From Afipia sp. (GTDB lineage: Bacteria; Pseudomonadota; Alphaproteobacteria; Rhizobiales; Xanthobacteraceae): a DNA stretch of 64,000 bases. Each line of letters opens with the position of its first letter. The first letter of the stretch is position 1. Location: positions 496,001 to 560,000 of the forward strand of contig JANQAK010000003.1 in NCBI GenBank assembly GCA_024707075.1, given 5' to 3'. The position numbers and the translations under genes were made by a program. This document shows positions 1 to 10,030 of the stretch, piece after piece. The notes beneath the pieces were generated by a model that was not told the origin of the DNA, searched no databases, and saw only the letters and a list, made by a program, of their open reading frames with translations.

Positions 1-165
1 CGCCATCAGTTCGAGCGACGTGTTGGCAAGCGAGAAAACCGCTGTGGCGACGCCTTCTTTCTGCGCGCGCCACACCGGGGCACGGCCGAGCAGCGCCTGA
101 TAGCCGGCAACCCCGGCTTCAATATCGCGAACGAGAACGACGGCGTGGTCCAGTCCAAGGATCAT
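1..165 (-). CDS. VOC (glyoxalase-like) family protein, N-terminal part, cut by window edge
   Basis: Reading the minus strand from an ATG at 163-165 gives 55 open codons running off the left edge. The start, with residues ILGLDHAVVLVRD, is the usual first beta strand of the vicinal-oxygen-chelate fold, with an early histidine that is often a metal ligand. A helix (GYQALLGRAP) and a second strand (TAVFSL..TSLEL) follow, as in glyoxalase-like domains. The substrate cannot be told from this fragment. Only the N-terminal part is present because the window ends, not because the gene is broken. Family call is fairly sure; function is not. Confidence 0.7.
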   Translation of the reverse strand, partial: MILGLDHAVVLVRDIEAGVAGYQALLGRAPVWRAQKEGVATAVFSLANTSLELMA

Positions 166-302
166 GGCGTGACGGCATCCGAATGAGGAGCCGCACCTGA
201 TCACAGCGAGGGGCGAAAAGCAGCCCCCAAGGCGGGATGCATGGCTACGTTGAATTTCGCCGGATGCGCCAGCACCGCCTCTCAATTCAAAAGGATCAGG
301 CC

Positions 303-557
303 CTAGCGATCCTGCCGGCAGCGGCGCTCACGCTTGTTTCTCTTGAGGCGTTCGTCGGGGCGGCAGGCTTCGGAAATATCCAGATCATAGATGTCGCGCG
401 ACCTGACATCCATATGAAGCGACGGCGTGAGATGAATCTGGGGCCGCGACGGCGTAACGGTGTTGAGGTTCAACTGATTGGCCGAACTCGCCGCCGGGGC
501 AAGCCCCAAAGCAAACAAACTCACAACGCCGATCCGAATCCACGATTTTCCAGCCAT
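303..557 (-). CDS. small hypothetical secreted protein (84 aa)
   Basis: An ATG at 557 gives MAGKSWIRIG followed by a hydrophobic stretch (VVSLFALGLAPAASSA) that looks like a Sec signal peptide with cleavage after AxSA near residue 26. The mature part is about 58 residues, with a polar middle and a strongly basic tail (KRNKRERRCRQDR). No domain is recognised. An in-frame start 13 codons upstream exists but would push the signal peptide inward. It stands alone, convergent with nothing and divergent from rnd. A small periplasmic protein of unknown role is the most that can be said. Confidence 0.5.
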   Translation of the reverse strand: MAGKSWIRIGVVSLFALGLAPAASSANQLNLNTVTPSRPQIHLTPSLHMDVRSRDIYDLDISEACRPDERLKRNKRERRCRQDR

Positions 558-817
558 CACGAACATTCCCCGCGCAACCATTGCGACAACGCCCATTGGT
601 CGCGTTCGTTGCGCGGCAGGTTCACCCGCTCAGGCCCAGCGCGTTTCCGGGACCAGTTTTCTTCCCGGATAGTGCGTTGCGATATGGCTTTTTCGCCTCC
701 CGGAAGCGGCGCAACTTCAACATGGAGCAAAAGAATAATCCCGGCCATGCCCTCATGGCCTGCCCGACCGGCCGATTTTCGCATGGAAAAATCCGCTCAA
801 GGCGCTATTAACCCCGC

Positions 818-1966
818 ATGGAAATTATCACGACGACCGGTGAACTCACCGCCCTCTGCAATCGGCTCGCCAAACACAGCGTCATCACCGTCGACACCGA
901 GTTTTTGCGCGAAACCACCTATTATCCCCTGCTCTGCGTGGTGCAGATGGCCAGCGCGGACGAGGCTGCCGTCATCGACGCCCTCGCCGAAGGCATCGAC
1001 CTCAAGCCGTTCTTCGACCTGATGGCCGACGCCAACGTGCTCAAGGTGTTCCACGCCGCGCGGCAGGACATCGAGATCATCTTTCATCGCGCCGGCATCA
1101 TTCCGCATCCGGTGTTCGATACACAGGTCGCGGCGATGGTGCTCGGCCACGGCGATTCCATCGCCTATGACCAGCTTGTCGAGCGCATCACCGGCCATCG
1201 CCCCGACAAGACTCACCGTTTCACCGACTGGTCGCATCGCCCGCTGACGCAAGAGCAGATCGTCTACGCCGTCGCCGACGTCACCCATTTGCGCGATGTG
1301 TTCGCGGCGCTCGACGCCGACCTCAAGAAGCGCGGCCGCAGCGACTGGGTCAGCGAGGAGATGGACGTCCTCACCTCGCCGAAGACCTACGACTTCCATC
1401 CCGAGCGCGCCTGGGAGCGGCTCAAGACCCGGGTGCGCAAGCCGAAGGAACTCGCGGTGCTGATGGAAGTCGCGGCATGGCGCGAGCAGGAAGCGCAAAC
1501 CCGCGACGTGCCGCGCTCGCGGGTGCTGAAGGATGACGCCATCGGCGACATCGCCACCCATGCACCCACCAGCGTGGAACGGCTGGCCAATCTGCGGTCG
1601 CTGCCGAAAGGTTTCGACAAGTCGAAATGGGGCCAGGACATCGTCGCCGCCGTGAAGCGCGGCCTCGCGCGCGATCCGGCAACGCTGCCGAAACTCGAGA
1701 AGCCGCGCGGCAACAATGGCGGCAGCGCCACGGTGGAACTGCTGAAGGTCCTGCTGCGCATGACGTCGGAGCGCCACGCCGTCGCGAGCAAGGTGATCGC
1801 CACCGTGGACGAACTCGAACAGATCGCCGCCGACGACGACGCCGACGTCGGCGCGTTGCACGGCTGGCGGCGCGAACTGTTCGGCGAGGCCGCGCTCGCG
1901 CTCAAGAAAGGCCGCCTGGCGCTCGCCATCGACAAGGGCCGCGTGGTGCGGGTCGAGCGCGAGTAG
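818..1966 (+). CDS. rnd: ribonuclease D
   Basis: A 382-residue 3'-to-5' exoribonuclease that trims tRNA and other stable RNA precursors in the cytoplasm. The DEDD exonuclease domain occupies about residues 1-200. Exo I is D26-T-E28 (VDTEF), Exo II has the aspartate near residue 84 in FHAARQD, and Exo III is the Y-x3-D in [10 protein letters not shown] near 150-155. The following basic region to about residue 290 fits the HRDC RNA-binding domain of RNase D. Length matches the family. It is monocistronic, followed by a repeat element. The ATG at 818 directly precedes the first beta strand, so the start is credible. Confidence 0.95.
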   Translation: MEIITTTGELTALCNRLAKHSVITVDTEFLRETTYYPLLCVVQMASADEAAVIDALAEGIDLKPFFDLMADANVLKVFHAARQDIEIIFHRAGIIPHPVFDTQVAAMVLGHGDSIAYDQLVERITGHRPDKTHRFTDWSHRPLTQEQIVYAVADVTHLRDVFAALDADLKKRGRSDWVSEEMDVLTSPKTYDFHPERAWERLKTRVRKPKELAVLMEVAAWREQEAQTRDVPRSRVLKDDAIGDIATHAPTSVERLANLRSLPKGFDKSKWGQDIVAAVKRGLARDPATLPKLEKPRGNNGGSATVELLKVLLRMTSERHAVASKVIATVDELEQIAADDDADVGALHGWRRELFGEAALALKKGRLALAIDKGRVVRVERE

Positions 1967-1999
1967 ACAATCTCAACTGATTTGCGCCGTCGCTCGCAA

Positions 2000-2075
2000 C
2001 GTCATCGCGAGCAAAGCAATCCAGTCCTTGGCTAAAGACTGGATTGCTTCGTCGCAGGTGCTCTTCGCAATGACG
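2000..2075. repeat. shortened copy of the CGTCATTGCGAG palindromic repeat family
   Basis: The ends CGTCATCGCGAG and CGCAATGACG are inverted, and the inside (AAAGACTGGATTGCTTCG) matches the copies at 22589-22710 and 35752-35870 read on the opposite strand. This copy lacks roughly 45 bases of the middle present in the other two. It lies between the convergent ends of rnd and glnII. Small non-autonomous palindromic repeats of this kind are dispersed in Bradyrhizobium-type genomes; no transposase is attached. Confidence 0.75.
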
Positions 2076-2175
2076 ACGAATTCACCGCGTTTTCCGAAAT
2101 GTCAGGGTGATGCGCCCCTTGGTGGGGCAGGAATACTTCATCCGATTTGCGATCCGGCTAGGACGACAATCCACG

Positions 2176-2255
2176 CAAAGCAAAGCCGGGGCGGAAGCCA
2201 CGAACTTCCTCCCCCGGCTGTCACCCGGGCCAAAAGGGGTAACTCATGGCCCGGG
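2176..2255 (-). terminator. two hairpins downstream of glnII, probable terminator region
   Basis: Reading the minus strand after the glnII stop, the first hairpin is a perfect 8-base GC stem (CCCGGGCC / GGCCCGGG, 2224-2255). The second (2185-2220) has arms AGCCGGGG and CCCCGGCT extended by AGGAAG/CTTCC and is followed by TTTGCTTTGC. The second resembles an intrinsic terminator with an interrupted U tract. Confidence 0.55.
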
Positions 2256-2283
2256 TTATTCCGATCTGTGACGACGCTGGAGC

Positions 2284-3318
2284 TTAGGCAACCGCCTTGG
2301 CGCTGGTCGGCACTTCCGAAATCGTCTTCAGGATCTGCGAAGCGATGGCGTAGGGGTCGCCCTGCGAGTTCGGGCGGCGATCTTCGAGATAGCCCTTGTA
2401 GCCATTGTTCACGAAGGAATGCGGCACGCGGATCGAAGCGCCGCGATCGGCCACGCCATAGCTGAACTTGTTCCACGGCGCGGTTTCGTGCTTGCCGGTC
2501 AGGCGCTTGTCGTTGTCCGGACCGTACACGTCGATGTGTTCCTTCCAGTTCTTCTCGAACGCCTTCATCAGCGCCTCGAAGTACTCCTTGCCACCGACCG
2601 CGCGCATGTATTCGGTCGAGAAGTTGGCGTGCATGCCCGAGCCGTTCCAGTCGGTGTCGCCGAGCGGCTTGCAGTGGAACTCGATGTCGATGCCGTAGCT
2701 CTCGGTGAGGCGCAGCATCAGGTAACGGGCCATCCACATTTCGTCAGCAGCCCGCTTGGAGCCCTTGCCGAAAATCTGGAATTCCCACTGGCCCTTGGCC
2801 ACTTCGGCGTTGATGCCCTCGTGGTTGATGCCGGCGGCAAGGCAGAGATCGAGATGCTTCTCGACGATCTCGCGCGCGACCGCGCCGACGTTCTTGTAGC
2901 CGACGCCGGTGTAGTACGGACCCTGCGGCGCCGGATAGCCGGCTTCGGGGAAGCCGAGCGGACGGCCGTCCTTGTAGAAGAAGTATTCCTGCTCGAAGCC
3001 GAACCAGGCGCCGGCGTCATCCAGAATGGTGGCGCGGGTGTTGGTCGAATGCGGGGTCTTGCCATCGGGCATCATGACTTCGCACATCACCAGAGCGCCG
3101 TTGGTGCGGGCGCCGTCCGGATAAATCGCGACCGGCTTGAGAACGCAGTCCGACGAGTGGCCTTCGGCTTGCATCGTCGAGGAGCCGTCGAAGCCCCACA
3201 GCGGAAGTTGTTCGAGCGTCGGGAAGTAGTCGAATTCCTTGATCTGTGTTTTGCCGCGCAGGTTCGGCACCGGCTTGTAGCCGTCGAGCCAGATGTACTC
3301 GAGCTTGTACTTTGTCAT
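2284..3318 (-). CDS. glnII: glutamine synthetase type II (eukaryote-type)
   Basis: Makes glutamine from glutamate, ammonia and ATP in the cytoplasm. The ATG at 3318 gives MTKYKLEYIW and a 344-residue protein, the normal length for GSII (GSI is about 470). The beta-grasp part carries WGFDGSST; the catalytic part has FGFEQEYFF, NAEVAKGQWEFQ, the NGSGMHAN motif and HETAPWNKFSYGVADRGAS. The open frame extends upstream to 3663, but that extension lacks family similarity and covers the promoter. Rhizobia and relatives carry this enzyme besides GlnA and induce it under nitrogen limitation through NtrC. A sigma54 element about 100 bases upstream of the ATG agrees. The neighbour is DUF2735, as in many rhizobia. 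Confidence 0.96.
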   Translation of the reverse strand: MTKYKLEYIWLDGYKPVPNLRGKTQIKEFDYFPTLEQLPLWGFDGSSTMQAEGHSSDCVLKPVAIYPDGARTNGALVMCEVMMPDGKTPHSTNTRATILDDAGAWFGFEQEYFFYKDGRPLGFPEAGYPAPQGPYYTGVGYKNVGAVAREIVEKHLDLCLAAGINHEGINAEVAKGQWEFQIFGKGSKRAADEMWMARYLMLRLTESYGIDIEFHCKPLGDTDWNGSGMHANFSTEYMRAVGGKEYFEALMKAFEKNWKEHIDVYGPDNDKRLTGKHETAPWNKFSYGVADRGASIRVPHSFVNNGYKGYLEDRRPNSQGDPYAIASQILKTISEVPTSAKAVA

Positions 3319-3414
3319 TCGAAATCTCTCGTGGTTGACGATGCGTGGGGTCGTGGAAATCCCAAGGCCGGGCGGCCCGCGGTTGCCCCGCAGCGTCCGG
3401 CCGGGGCTTAATAA

Positions 3415-3429
3415 GCATTTAATATGCCA
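3415..3429 (-). promoter_or_regulatory. sigma54 (-24/-12) promoter of glnII
   Basis: The minus strand reads TGGCATATTAAATGC, matching TGGCAC-N5-TTGC at all but two positions and with the correct GG-to-GC spacing. It lies about 97 bases upstream of the glnII ATG. GSII genes of rhizobia are known sigma54/NtrC targets. Confidence 0.75.
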
Positions 3430-3658
3430 ACTTGTCACAGCGGGACACCGGTCTTCCCAGGATCGGACGACGGGAAAATCCGCCGGTTCCCCCGGGCTGA
3501 TTCGCGGGGCCAATAGTCGCCTGCGCGTTTTTGCGACAGTTTCCGCGACTGCCTCGTTTCGCGGCGGCAAGAATTTGGCCCCGACGAACGGGGAACCCTT
3601 CAATTGCGGATACGTTAAACTTTCAAGAGCATGCTGGATGAAAGCGCAGAATCGCAAA

Positions 3659-3675
3659 TGCACAAATTGCTAGCA
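3659..3675. promoter_or_regulatory. possible NtrC-type site in the glnII / DUF2735 intergenic region
   Basis: TGCACAAATTGCTAGCA has the TGC-N11-GCA frame of the NtrC consensus TGCACC-N5-GGTGCA, with a good left half and a poor right half. It sits about 230 bases upstream of the sigma54 element, a usual enhancer distance, and about 100 bases upstream of the DUF2735 start. The remainder of the 3319-3771 gap shows the glnII promoter but no gene. Confidence 0.3.
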
Positions 3676-3771
3676 TTTGCCTGCTTTCTATAGGGCAAAC
3701 CGCGCAAAATGCGGGCTGTTTCCTATATAAAAGTCTCGACGCGTGATCGCGTATCAGAAACGGAGACTAAA

Positions 3772-3957
3772 ATGAGAACGAGCGCCTCTTTGCCCTCGGC
3801 AAAGATCTACCAATTCCCGGTCGGCGGCCGCAGGGCCCTCCCCGGTTTTCGCGCGGACAGCAAGCTCGCGACCGAACAGCCTGCTCCCCGGATGGCCATC
3901 ACTGGCTGGTACCACGAAGCGGCGATCGAAGAAGCCAAGCGCGGCAGCGAGCACTGA
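3772..3957 (+). CDS. DUF2735 family protein
   Basis: A 61-residue protein starting MRTSASLPSAKIYQFPVGGR. The IYQFPxGGR motif near the N-terminus and the WYHEAAIEEAK end are typical of DUF2735, a small alphaproteobacterial family commonly encoded beside glnII. The start at 3772 is preceded by CGGAG; an in-frame upstream start at 3709 would add 21 residues with no family likeness. It is divergent from glnII and followed by a terminator, so it is transcribed alone. Function unknown; the constant neighbour suggests a link to nitrogen metabolism, which is inference. Confidence 0.85.
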   Translation: MRTSASLPSAKIYQFPVGGRRALPGFRADSKLATEQPAPRMAITGWYHEAAIEEAKRGSEH

Positions 3958-4017
3958 TGCTACCCGGCGGATCGACGCCCGGGCGGCAACGCAGCCCGGT
4001 GAAACCCACGATATGAC

Positions 4018-4046
4018 AAGGGTCGGAGCACATGCTTCGACCCTTT
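4018..4046 (+). terminator. intrinsic terminator after the DUF2735 gene
   Basis: Arms AAGGGTCG (4018-4025) and CGACCCTT (4038-4045) pair perfectly around a 12-base loop and are followed by TTCGCTTTT. It lies between the DUF2735 gene and the convergent glsA end and could serve both. Confidence 0.65.
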
Positions 4047-4070
4047 CGCTTTTGGACGCCGATTTAGGGC

Positions 4071-5006
4071 CTACGCGCCGAAAATCGACCAGCCGAGCCG
4101 CTTGGTCAGGATTTCCAGCGCGACCCGCCCGAGTTCGGAATTGCCGTTGGCATCCAGCCCCGGCGACCAGACCGCGATGGACGCCTTGCCGGGCGCAATG
4201 GCCAGGATGCCACCGCCGACGCCGCTCTTGCCCGGCAGACCGACCCGATAAGCGAACTCGCCCGAGCCGTCGTAGTGGCCGCAGGTCATCATGATGGCAT
4301 TGATGCGCCGGGCGCGCTCCGGCTGGACCACCAGAAACCCGGTCGAGGGATTCCGCCCGGAATGGGCGAGAAAACGCCCCGCCAATGCAAGCTGGCGGCA
4401 TGACATGGCGATGGCGCAGTGATGGAAGTAGACGCCGAGCGTGAAGTCCACCGGGTTGGTTAGAACGCCGAAGGACTTCATGTAATTCGCAAGAGCCGCG
4501 TTGCGAAAGCCGGTGCGCTGCTCGGAGGCCGCCACCGCCTCATCGATGGTGATCGACGAGTCTCCGGAGAGAAACTGTAGAAATCTCAGAATCTCGCCCA
4601 GCGTTTCCCTGGGCTGATGTCCTGACAGGATCGCATCGGTGACGGCAATCGCGCCGGCATTGATGAAGGGATTGCGGGGAATGCCGCGCTCGCGCTCGAG
4701 TTGGACGATAGAATTGAACGGGCTGCCGGACGGCTCGCGGCCGACGCGCTCCCACAGCCTGTCGCCGATCATGCCGAGCGCCAGCGTCAGCGTGAAAACC
4801 TTGGAGATGCTCTGGATGGAAAACGGCGTGTCTGCGTCACCGGCCGTGGCGACGTGTCCATTGGTATCCACCACGACGAGGCCGAACGAGTTGACATCGA
4901 CCCGCGCCAGTTCCGGAATGTAGCTTGCGACCTCCCCGCGATCGGTCCGCTTCATCATCTCGTCGGCGATTTCCTTCACGACGCGGTCGAGAGTGGCGTT
5001 GCTCAT
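4071..5006 (-). CDS. glsA: glutaminase (beta-lactamase fold)
   Basis: Hydrolyses glutamine to glutamate and ammonia. The 311-residue length is standard. The serine/lysine catalytic pair is visible as S66-I-S-K69 in [12 protein letters not shown], and [12 protein letters not shown] plus the C-terminal [12 protein letters not shown] motif are hallmarks of the family. It lies two genes from glnII, an arrangement that puts glutamine synthesis and breakdown side by side, although the two are on separate transcripts here. The gene stands 77 bases downstream of ppx on the same strand. Identity is secure. Confidence 0.95.
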   Translation of the reverse strand: MSNATLDRVVKEIADEMMKRTDRGEVASYIPELARVDVNSFGLVVVDTNGHVATAGDADTPFSIQSISKVFTLTLALGMIGDRLWERVGREPSGSPFNSIVQLERERGIPRNPFINAGAIAVTDAILSGHQPRETLGEILRFLQFLSGDSSITIDEAVAASEQRTGFRNAALANYMKSFGVLTNPVDFTLGVYFHHCAIAMSCRQLALAGRFLAHSGRNPSTGFLVVQPERARRINAIMMTCGHYDGSGEFAYRVGLPGKSGVGGGILAIAPGKASIAVWSPGLDANGNSELGRVALEILTKRLGWSIFGA

Positions 5007-5083
5007 TCAGTCCCGGTTCGGTTGATGTCGGCTACCTGCGGTTCATGCGACAAACGTGCCAATCCTCGGGGCATGCCGCAGCC

Positions 5084-6691
5084 TCATGGTTTCAAAATCG
5101 CACTGCTGCGTCCCATCAGGCGCGCCAGTTGCTTGAAGCGGTTGGTCACGCGATCCGCCGCGAGATCGGCGGCGCGCTTGTCGAACACCAGCGTGAGCTT
5201 GCGGCCCTGATTGCGGAAATGGGTATGGGACAGCACGCCGCGCTGCGCCGCCGAGATCATGAAGGCGACGCGGAACGCTGCACCGATCAGCCGCGCGCGA
5301 TCGACCATCGCCGGTGGAACCAGCGCGCGGACGACATCCGGCGCTTCGTTCTCCGTGTTCAGTCCCGCGTAGCGATAGTAGATGGCGAGCGCGAGAAACG
5401 CCCTGCCCTCATGCGTCACCGCACCGAAATTGCCGTTGGTAATGAGATTGAGTGTCTGCTCGCCGCGATAATCCGGATGCGCGCGCCATCCGGCGTCGGA
5501 CAGCCAGCACGCCACATGGCGCAGCCGCTTTTCGTCATCCGTTTCCCGCAAACCCGCGACCCGGAACAGCTTGTCGGTCCACATGATCAGATCGTCGGCA
5601 TGACGCGGCGAGCGCGAGCGCAACTCGTTGAGCGTCTGCGCGGTGGCGATCAGCCCATCCTTGTGCTGCTCCTTCTCGGGTAGCATCTCGAACAGAAGGC
5701 CCTCGCGAACGCCGTAGGTGGAGAACACGATGGTCTTCGGCTTCGCCACCCGAATGATGTATTCGAGCACCAGGGCCGCATAGGCCAGCAGCGGCCGGCG
5801 GGCGTCGGCCACCGTCTCGATGTCGGCCAGCGTGTTGCTGGCGGCGAGACGGCGCAGACGCCGCGCGAAATCGAGCGCATCGGCCGCCGGGATGGAATAG
5901 CCGTGCATCACGCGCAGCGGATAGCCGCTCTGGATGATGTGAATGCGCGCCAGCGCGCGCCACGTTCCGCCCACTGCGTAAAACGTTCGTCCTCGGCCCG
6001 CCTTGAGCGCAGGCAGCCCGGTGAGCGCAGTCGAGACGATCTTCTCCGCCTTCTTCAGTGACTTCTGCGAGGCGTCCTGCAACGCGAGGCCACCGAGCGG
6101 CAGCGTCACGCCGCGGCTGATGCGATGGCCGCGCACGTCGATCAGTTCGAGCGAACCGCCGCCGAGATCGCCGACGATGCCGTCGGGCTTGTAGACGCCC
6201 GACGCGACGCCGAGCGCGGACAGTTTCGCCTCGCGCGCGCCCGAGAGAATTTCGATGGAGCATCCGCAAATGCGTTCCGCTCTGGCGATGAAGTCGGGGC
6301 CGTTGGTCGCGTCTCGGCAGGCGGCGGTCGCAATCCCGTGGACCTCGCCAACCCGCATCACTCTGCACAACGCCTTGAAGCGCTTCAACGCCGCCAGTGC
6401 CTTTTCGACGGCATCGGCGGCGAGCAGGCCGGTCGATTGCACCTCGCGGCCAAGACCGCACAAGGTCTTCTCGTTGAACACCGGCGCGAGATTGCGCGTC
6501 TTGTCCTCATACACGACAAGACGGACCGAATTCGATCCGATGTCGATGACGGCGATGCTTCGGGATGGCTTGCGAACGGAGCGGTGCTGATCGCGAACGG
6601 GAGCCGTTGCCACGGATTCGTTCTTCGTGCCGCTAACGCTCCGAACGGCGCGTAAGACGGCGTGGCGAAGATTCTTTAAGTGACTTTCCAC
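5084..6691 (-). CDS. ppx: exopolyphosphatase / Ppx-GppA family phosphatase
   Basis: Releases phosphate from the ends of polyphosphate (or acts on pppGpp). The actin-like ATPase fold is shown by [14 protein letters not shown] near residue 50, the [10 protein letters not shown] phosphate-binding loop near 175, and an HD-like C-terminal region. At 535 residues it matches the long Ppx form. The first 45 residues are basic and poorly conserved. The ATG at 6691 overlaps the end of ppk by 59 bases; no later ATG lies before the first motif, so translational coupling to ppk is likely. GppA activity cannot be excluded by reading alone. Confidence 0.9.
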   Translation of the reverse strand: MESHLKNLRHAVLRAVRSVSGTKNESVATAPVRDQHRSVRKPSRSIAVIDIGSNSVRLVVYEDKTRNLAPVFNEKTLCGLGREVQSTGLLAADAVEKALAALKRFKALCRVMRVGEVHGIATAACRDATNGPDFIARAERICGCSIEILSGAREAKLSALGVASGVYKPDGIVGDLGGGSLELIDVRGHRISRGVTLPLGGLALQDASQKSLKKAEKIVSTALTGLPALKAGRGRTFYAVGGTWRALARIHIIQSGYPLRVMHGYSIPAADALDFARRLRRLAASNTLADIETVADARRPLLAYAALVLEYIIRVAKPKTIVFSTYGVREGLLFEMLPEKEQHKDGLIATAQTLNELRSRSPRHADDLIMWTDKLFRVAGLRETDDEKRLRHVACWLSDAGWRAHPDYRGEQTLNLITNGNFGAVTHEGRAFLALAIYYRYAGLNTENEAPDVVRALVPPAMVDRARLIGAAFRVAFMISAAQRGVLSHTHFRNQGRKLTLVFDKRAADLAADRVTNRFKQLARLMGRSSAILKP

Positions 6692-8819
6692 GGCCTGACA
6701 GACTCGGATTCGTCATGAAGTAGTTATGCACGTTGAAAGGCTCCTCGCCCTTCGCGGCCTTCATACGCGTTGACGACCCATCCGGCAACAATTGCCAGCT
6801 CTGTTCGTTGTCTTTCAGATTCGCGACCATGATTTGTTCGAGAACCTGCTGATGCACCGTCGGATTTTGCAGCGGGCACAACACCTCGACACGGCGGTCG
6901 AGATTGCGCGGCATCATATCCGCGGAGGAGATATACACAGCCGCCTTCGCGCTCGGCAGACCATGGCCCATCCCGAAGCAGTAAATTCGTCCGTGTTCCA
7001 GGAACCGGCCGATGATCGACTTGACGCGGATGTTCTCCGACAATCCCGGTACGCCGGGACGCAGGCAACATATTCCGCGAATGATGAGGTCGATGGAGAC
7101 ACCGGCCTGCGACGCCTCATAGAGTGCGTCGATGATTTCGGGATCGACCAGCGAGTTCATCTTCAGCCAGATCGCCGCCGGCTTGCCGTGGCGTGCGTAA
7201 TTGCTCTCGCCGTGGATATGCTCAAGCATCCGCTTGCGCAGCGTCAGCGGCGACACGCCCATCTTCTCGATGTCGCGCGGCTCGGCATAACCGGTGATGT
7301 AGTTGAACACGCGCGCGGCATCGCGCGCGATCACCGGGTCCGAGGTAAAATATGACAGGTCGGTGTAGATGCGCGCGGTCACGGGATGATAGTTGCCGGT
7401 GCCGGCGTGAACGTAGGTTGTCAGTCCCGTGCCTTCGCGGCGAACCACCAGCGACAGCTTGGCGTGGGTCTTCAGTTCCAGGAATCCGTAGACCACCTGC
7501 ACGCCCGCGCGCTCGAGATCGCGCGCCCAGCGGATGTTGGCCTCCTCGTCGAACCGCGCTTTCAGTTCAACCAGCGCCGTCACCGACTTGCCGGCCTCGG
7601 CCGCTTCGGCGAGCGTGCGCACGATCGGTGAATCGCGCGAGGTGCGATACAGCGTCTGCTTGATGGCGACGACATCCGGATCGCGCGCCGCCTGTTGCAG
7701 GAACTGGACGACGACGTCGAATGATTCATACGGATGATGGACGATGAGATCCTTCTGCCGGATCGCGGCGAAGATGTCGCCGCCGTGATCGCGGACGCGT
7801 TCGGGATGGCGCGGCACATAAGGCGTGAATTCAAGGTCGGGACGATCGAGCCGGGTCAGTTGCGACAACTCGTTCATGGCCAGCACGCCGTCGACCAGCA
7901 GCACGTCGTCATCCGGCGTCGACAGCGCACGCTGCACGAACCCGCGCAGTTCATCCGGCATGGTGGCCTCGATTTCGAGACGGATCACCGAGCCGCGACG
8001 GCGGCGCTTCAGCGCCGACTCGAACAGGCGAACGAGATCTTCGGCCTCTTCCTCGATTTCCAGTTCGGAGTCGCGGATGATGCGGAACGCGCCCTGCCCC
8101 TTGACGGTGTAACCGGGGAACAGACGCCCGATGAACAGGCCGGTCGCCTGCTCCAGCGTGATGAGGCGCACCGAGCCGTCCTTGCCCGCAGGCAGGCGGA
8201 TGAAGCGGTCGATCTTGCCCGGCATGCGGATCAGCGCGTTCATCGCCTTGCCGTCGGACTCGCGCGCCAGATGCAGCGCGATGGTGAAGCCGAGGCTCGG
8301 GATGAACGGGAACGGATGCGCCGGATCGATCGCCAGCGGCGTCAGCAGCGGAAAGATGTTGTGAAGGAAGTGATCCTCGATCCAGGCGCCTTCCGCCTTG
8401 GTCACGTCCTTGCCGTCGACAAGCACGATGCCGACATCGGACAGGATGTGACGCAGATCGCGCCAGATCGCCTGCTGGTCGCTGGCGAGCGTGGAGACGG
8501 TCTCGTTGATCTGGACGAGTTGCTCGGCCGGCGTCGAGCCGTCCGGGCTGCGCTCGGTGATGCCCTCGCGGACCTGTGCCTTGAGGCCCGCGACGCGGAC
8601 CATGAAGAACTCATCAAGGTTATTGGCGGAAATAGACAGGAACCGGACCCGCTCCAGCGCCGGATGGTGGGGATTGACCGCCTCTTCCAGCACCCGGCGG
8701 TTGAAATGGAGCCACGACAGTTCGCGGTTGATGAAGCGCTCGGGGCTCGACCGGATTGACGGCTCGCCCGCGACGTCCGCAGTTTCTTCTTTTTTTACAG
8801 CGGCTTGCGCGGAATCCAT
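6633..8819 (-). CDS. ppk: polyphosphate kinase 1
   Basis: Polymerises ATP gamma-phosphates into polyphosphate. The 728-residue protein has the PPK1 N domain beginning [17 protein letters not shown], the head domain, and two phospholipase-D-like C domains. The motif HAGTGNYH near residue 470 contains the histidine that is phosphorylated in this family, and [15 protein letters not shown] is the second conserved block. It is first in a ppk-ppx operon, so synthesis and breakdown of polyphosphate are made together. A Pho box just upstream of the ATG points to induction by phosphate starvation. Confidence 0.97.
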   Translation of the reverse strand: MDSAQAAVKKEETADVAGEPSIRSSPERFINRELSWLHFNRRVLEEAVNPHHPALERVRFLSISANNLDEFFMVRVAGLKAQVREGITERSPDGSTPAEQLVQINETVSTLASDQQAIWRDLRHILSDVGIVLVDGKDVTKAEGAWIEDHFLHNIFPLLTPLAIDPAHPFPFIPSLGFTIALHLARESDGKAMNALIRMPGKIDRFIRLPAGKDGSVRLITLEQATGLFIGRLFPGYTVKGQGAFRIIRDSELEIEEEAEDLVRLFESALKRRRRGSVIRLEIEATMPDELRGFVQRALSTPDDDVLLVDGVLAMNELSQLTRLDRPDLEFTPYVPRHPERVRDHGGDIFAAIRQKDLIVHHPYESFDVVVQFLQQAARDPDVVAIKQTLYRTSRDSPIVRTLAEAAEAGKSVTALVELKARFDEEANIRWARDLERAGVQVVYGFLELKTHAKLSLVVRREGTGLTTYVHAGTGNYHPVTARIYTDLSYFTSDPVIARDAARVFNYITGYAEPRDIEKMGVSPLTLRKRMLEHIHGESNYARHGKPAAIWLKMNSLVDPEIIDALYEASQAGVSIDLIIRGICCLRPGVPGLSENIRVKSIIGRFLEHGRIYCFGMGHGLPSAKAAVYISSADMMPRNLDRRVEVLCPLQNPTVHQQVLEQIMVANLKDNEQSWQLLPDGSSTRMKAAKGEEPFNVHNYFMTNPSLSGRGKSLKESSPRRLTRRSER

Positions 8820-8889
8820 GAAGCAATACCTCGTTTACGTCAGGTGCCCGTAATGTGGCCGGTTTCCACGGAGACAATGTGCCAGTGTC

Positions 8890-8907
8890 ATGACAGTTCA
8901 ATGACAT
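8890..8907 (-). promoter_or_regulatory. Pho box upstream of ppk
   Basis: The minus strand has two direct repeats, ATGTCAT and CTGTCAT, separated by four bases (TGAA). This is the 7-4-7, 11-base-period arrangement of PhoB sites (CTGTCAT-N4-CTGTCAT). Ten bases further downstream lies CATTGT, a plausible -10 element in the position usual for PhoB-activated promoters. The site is 71 bases before the ppk ATG. Confidence 0.75.
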
Positions 8908-9008
8908 GATGTGCCAAGATCGGTTAAGGACCAAGCCCATGCGCCGTCAGGCCGCAGGTTTCTGGCGCTCCATAGACAACAGATGTGGCATGCCGCCGCG
9001 ATCTGCCT

Positions 9009-9899
9009 TCACGCCGACGCTCGTGCCCTGCTCCGCGCAGCCTCTGTGTCCTTGACCGGCGGCAGACCGAACATCCGGCCATACTCCCGCGTGAATTGCG
9101 GCACGCTCTCGTAACCCACCGCAAACGCGGCACTGCTCGCTGACATGCCTTCCGACATCATCAGCCGGCGCGCCTCAATGAGACGCAGGTGCTTCTGGAA
9201 TTGCAACGGCGAGAGAGAAGTCACGCTGCGGAAATGCTGATGGAATGATGACAGGCTCATCCCCGCCACAGCAGCGAGCCGCTCGACCGGCAACGGCCGC
9301 GCGAACTCAGCCCTCAGCACCGCCACTGCACGCGCCACCCTCTGGACGTGACCATCCGGCCAGCCAAGACGACGTATCGCCGATCCGTGCCGTCCGGCCA
9401 GGAGCCAGTAGTGTATCTCGCGCACGAGCTGCGCATGCAGCACCGGAACCGAGGATGGGCGATCGAGCAGCCGCATCAGCCGAAACGCCGCTTCGGTAAC
9501 CTCGGCATCCGTGGGTTCGACCCGGACGGGCGCACTGTCGGACGTTGGCTCGCCGCCCATCTGCCCTGCAAGGTCGGCGACGGTCGCGGGATCAAGCTCC
9601 AGCACGAGAGAATAGTAAGGCGCGGCGATGCTGGCCCGGGTGATCTGACTGACCGTCGGCACATCCGCGGTAATCAGCAATGAATCGCCGGCGCTGAATG
9701 CCAAAGCATGCGCCCCCATCGTCACATGCTTGGCTCCCTGCACCACGAGCGCCACAAGCGGACGGGAAATGGCGTAGTCGAGTCCACTCGGTGCGGTCGC
9801 GCGCACGGTCGTCAGGCCTGGGATCGAGGTTCGCGCAATACCGCTACTGTCGGCATGCGCTTCCGAATGTCGGCGGACGGCGGAAAGGAGCGTGGTCAT
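9009..9899 (-). CDS. AraC family transcriptional regulator
   Basis: A 296-residue activator-type regulator. The N-terminal half (SGLDYAISRPLVALVVQGAKHVTMG, then the ALAFSAGDSLL strand pair) fits the AraC-type cupin ligand-binding domain. The C-terminal 100 residues hold two helix-turn-helix units (RLAAVAGMSLSSFHQHFRSVT and AAFAVGYESVPQFTREYGRMFG). It is divergent from an SDR gene 131 bases away, a very common pairing in which the regulator controls the reductase. The ligand is unknown. The last few residues are basic and unconserved. Confidence 0.9.
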   Translation of the reverse strand: MTTLLSAVRRHSEAHADSSGIARTSIPGLTTVRATAPSGLDYAISRPLVALVVQGAKHVTMGAHALAFSAGDSLLITADVPTVSQITRASIAAPYYSLVLELDPATVADLAGQMGGEPTSDSAPVRVEPTDAEVTEAAFRLMRLLDRPSSVPVLHAQLVREIHYWLLAGRHGSAIRRLGWPDGHVQRVARAVAVLRAEFARPLPVERLAAVAGMSLSSFHQHFRSVTSLSPLQFQKHLRLIEARRLMMSEGMSASSAAFAVGYESVPQFTREYGRMFGLPPVKDTEAARSRARASA

Positions 9900-10030
9900 T
9901 GGCCTAGCCTACTCCACCGCGGCCGGATGCACACGTCATTTGGAGGATCAGGCAAGGAACGGCGAGGTTCTGGCAACCGCAGCCAGCGCTATGGCGACAT
10001 ATCGGGATGGTCAAACCACAGGAGACTAGC

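Noticed and set aside
237-1022. Long plus-strand open frame overlapping the start of rnd
   Set aside because: It is a frame shadow of rnd and of the small secreted protein gene; no family likeness and no ribosome binding site.
2419-3411. 330-codon frame antisense to glnII
   Set aside because: Typical GC-rich mirror frame of a real gene; composition rich in Arg, Val, Ala without motifs.
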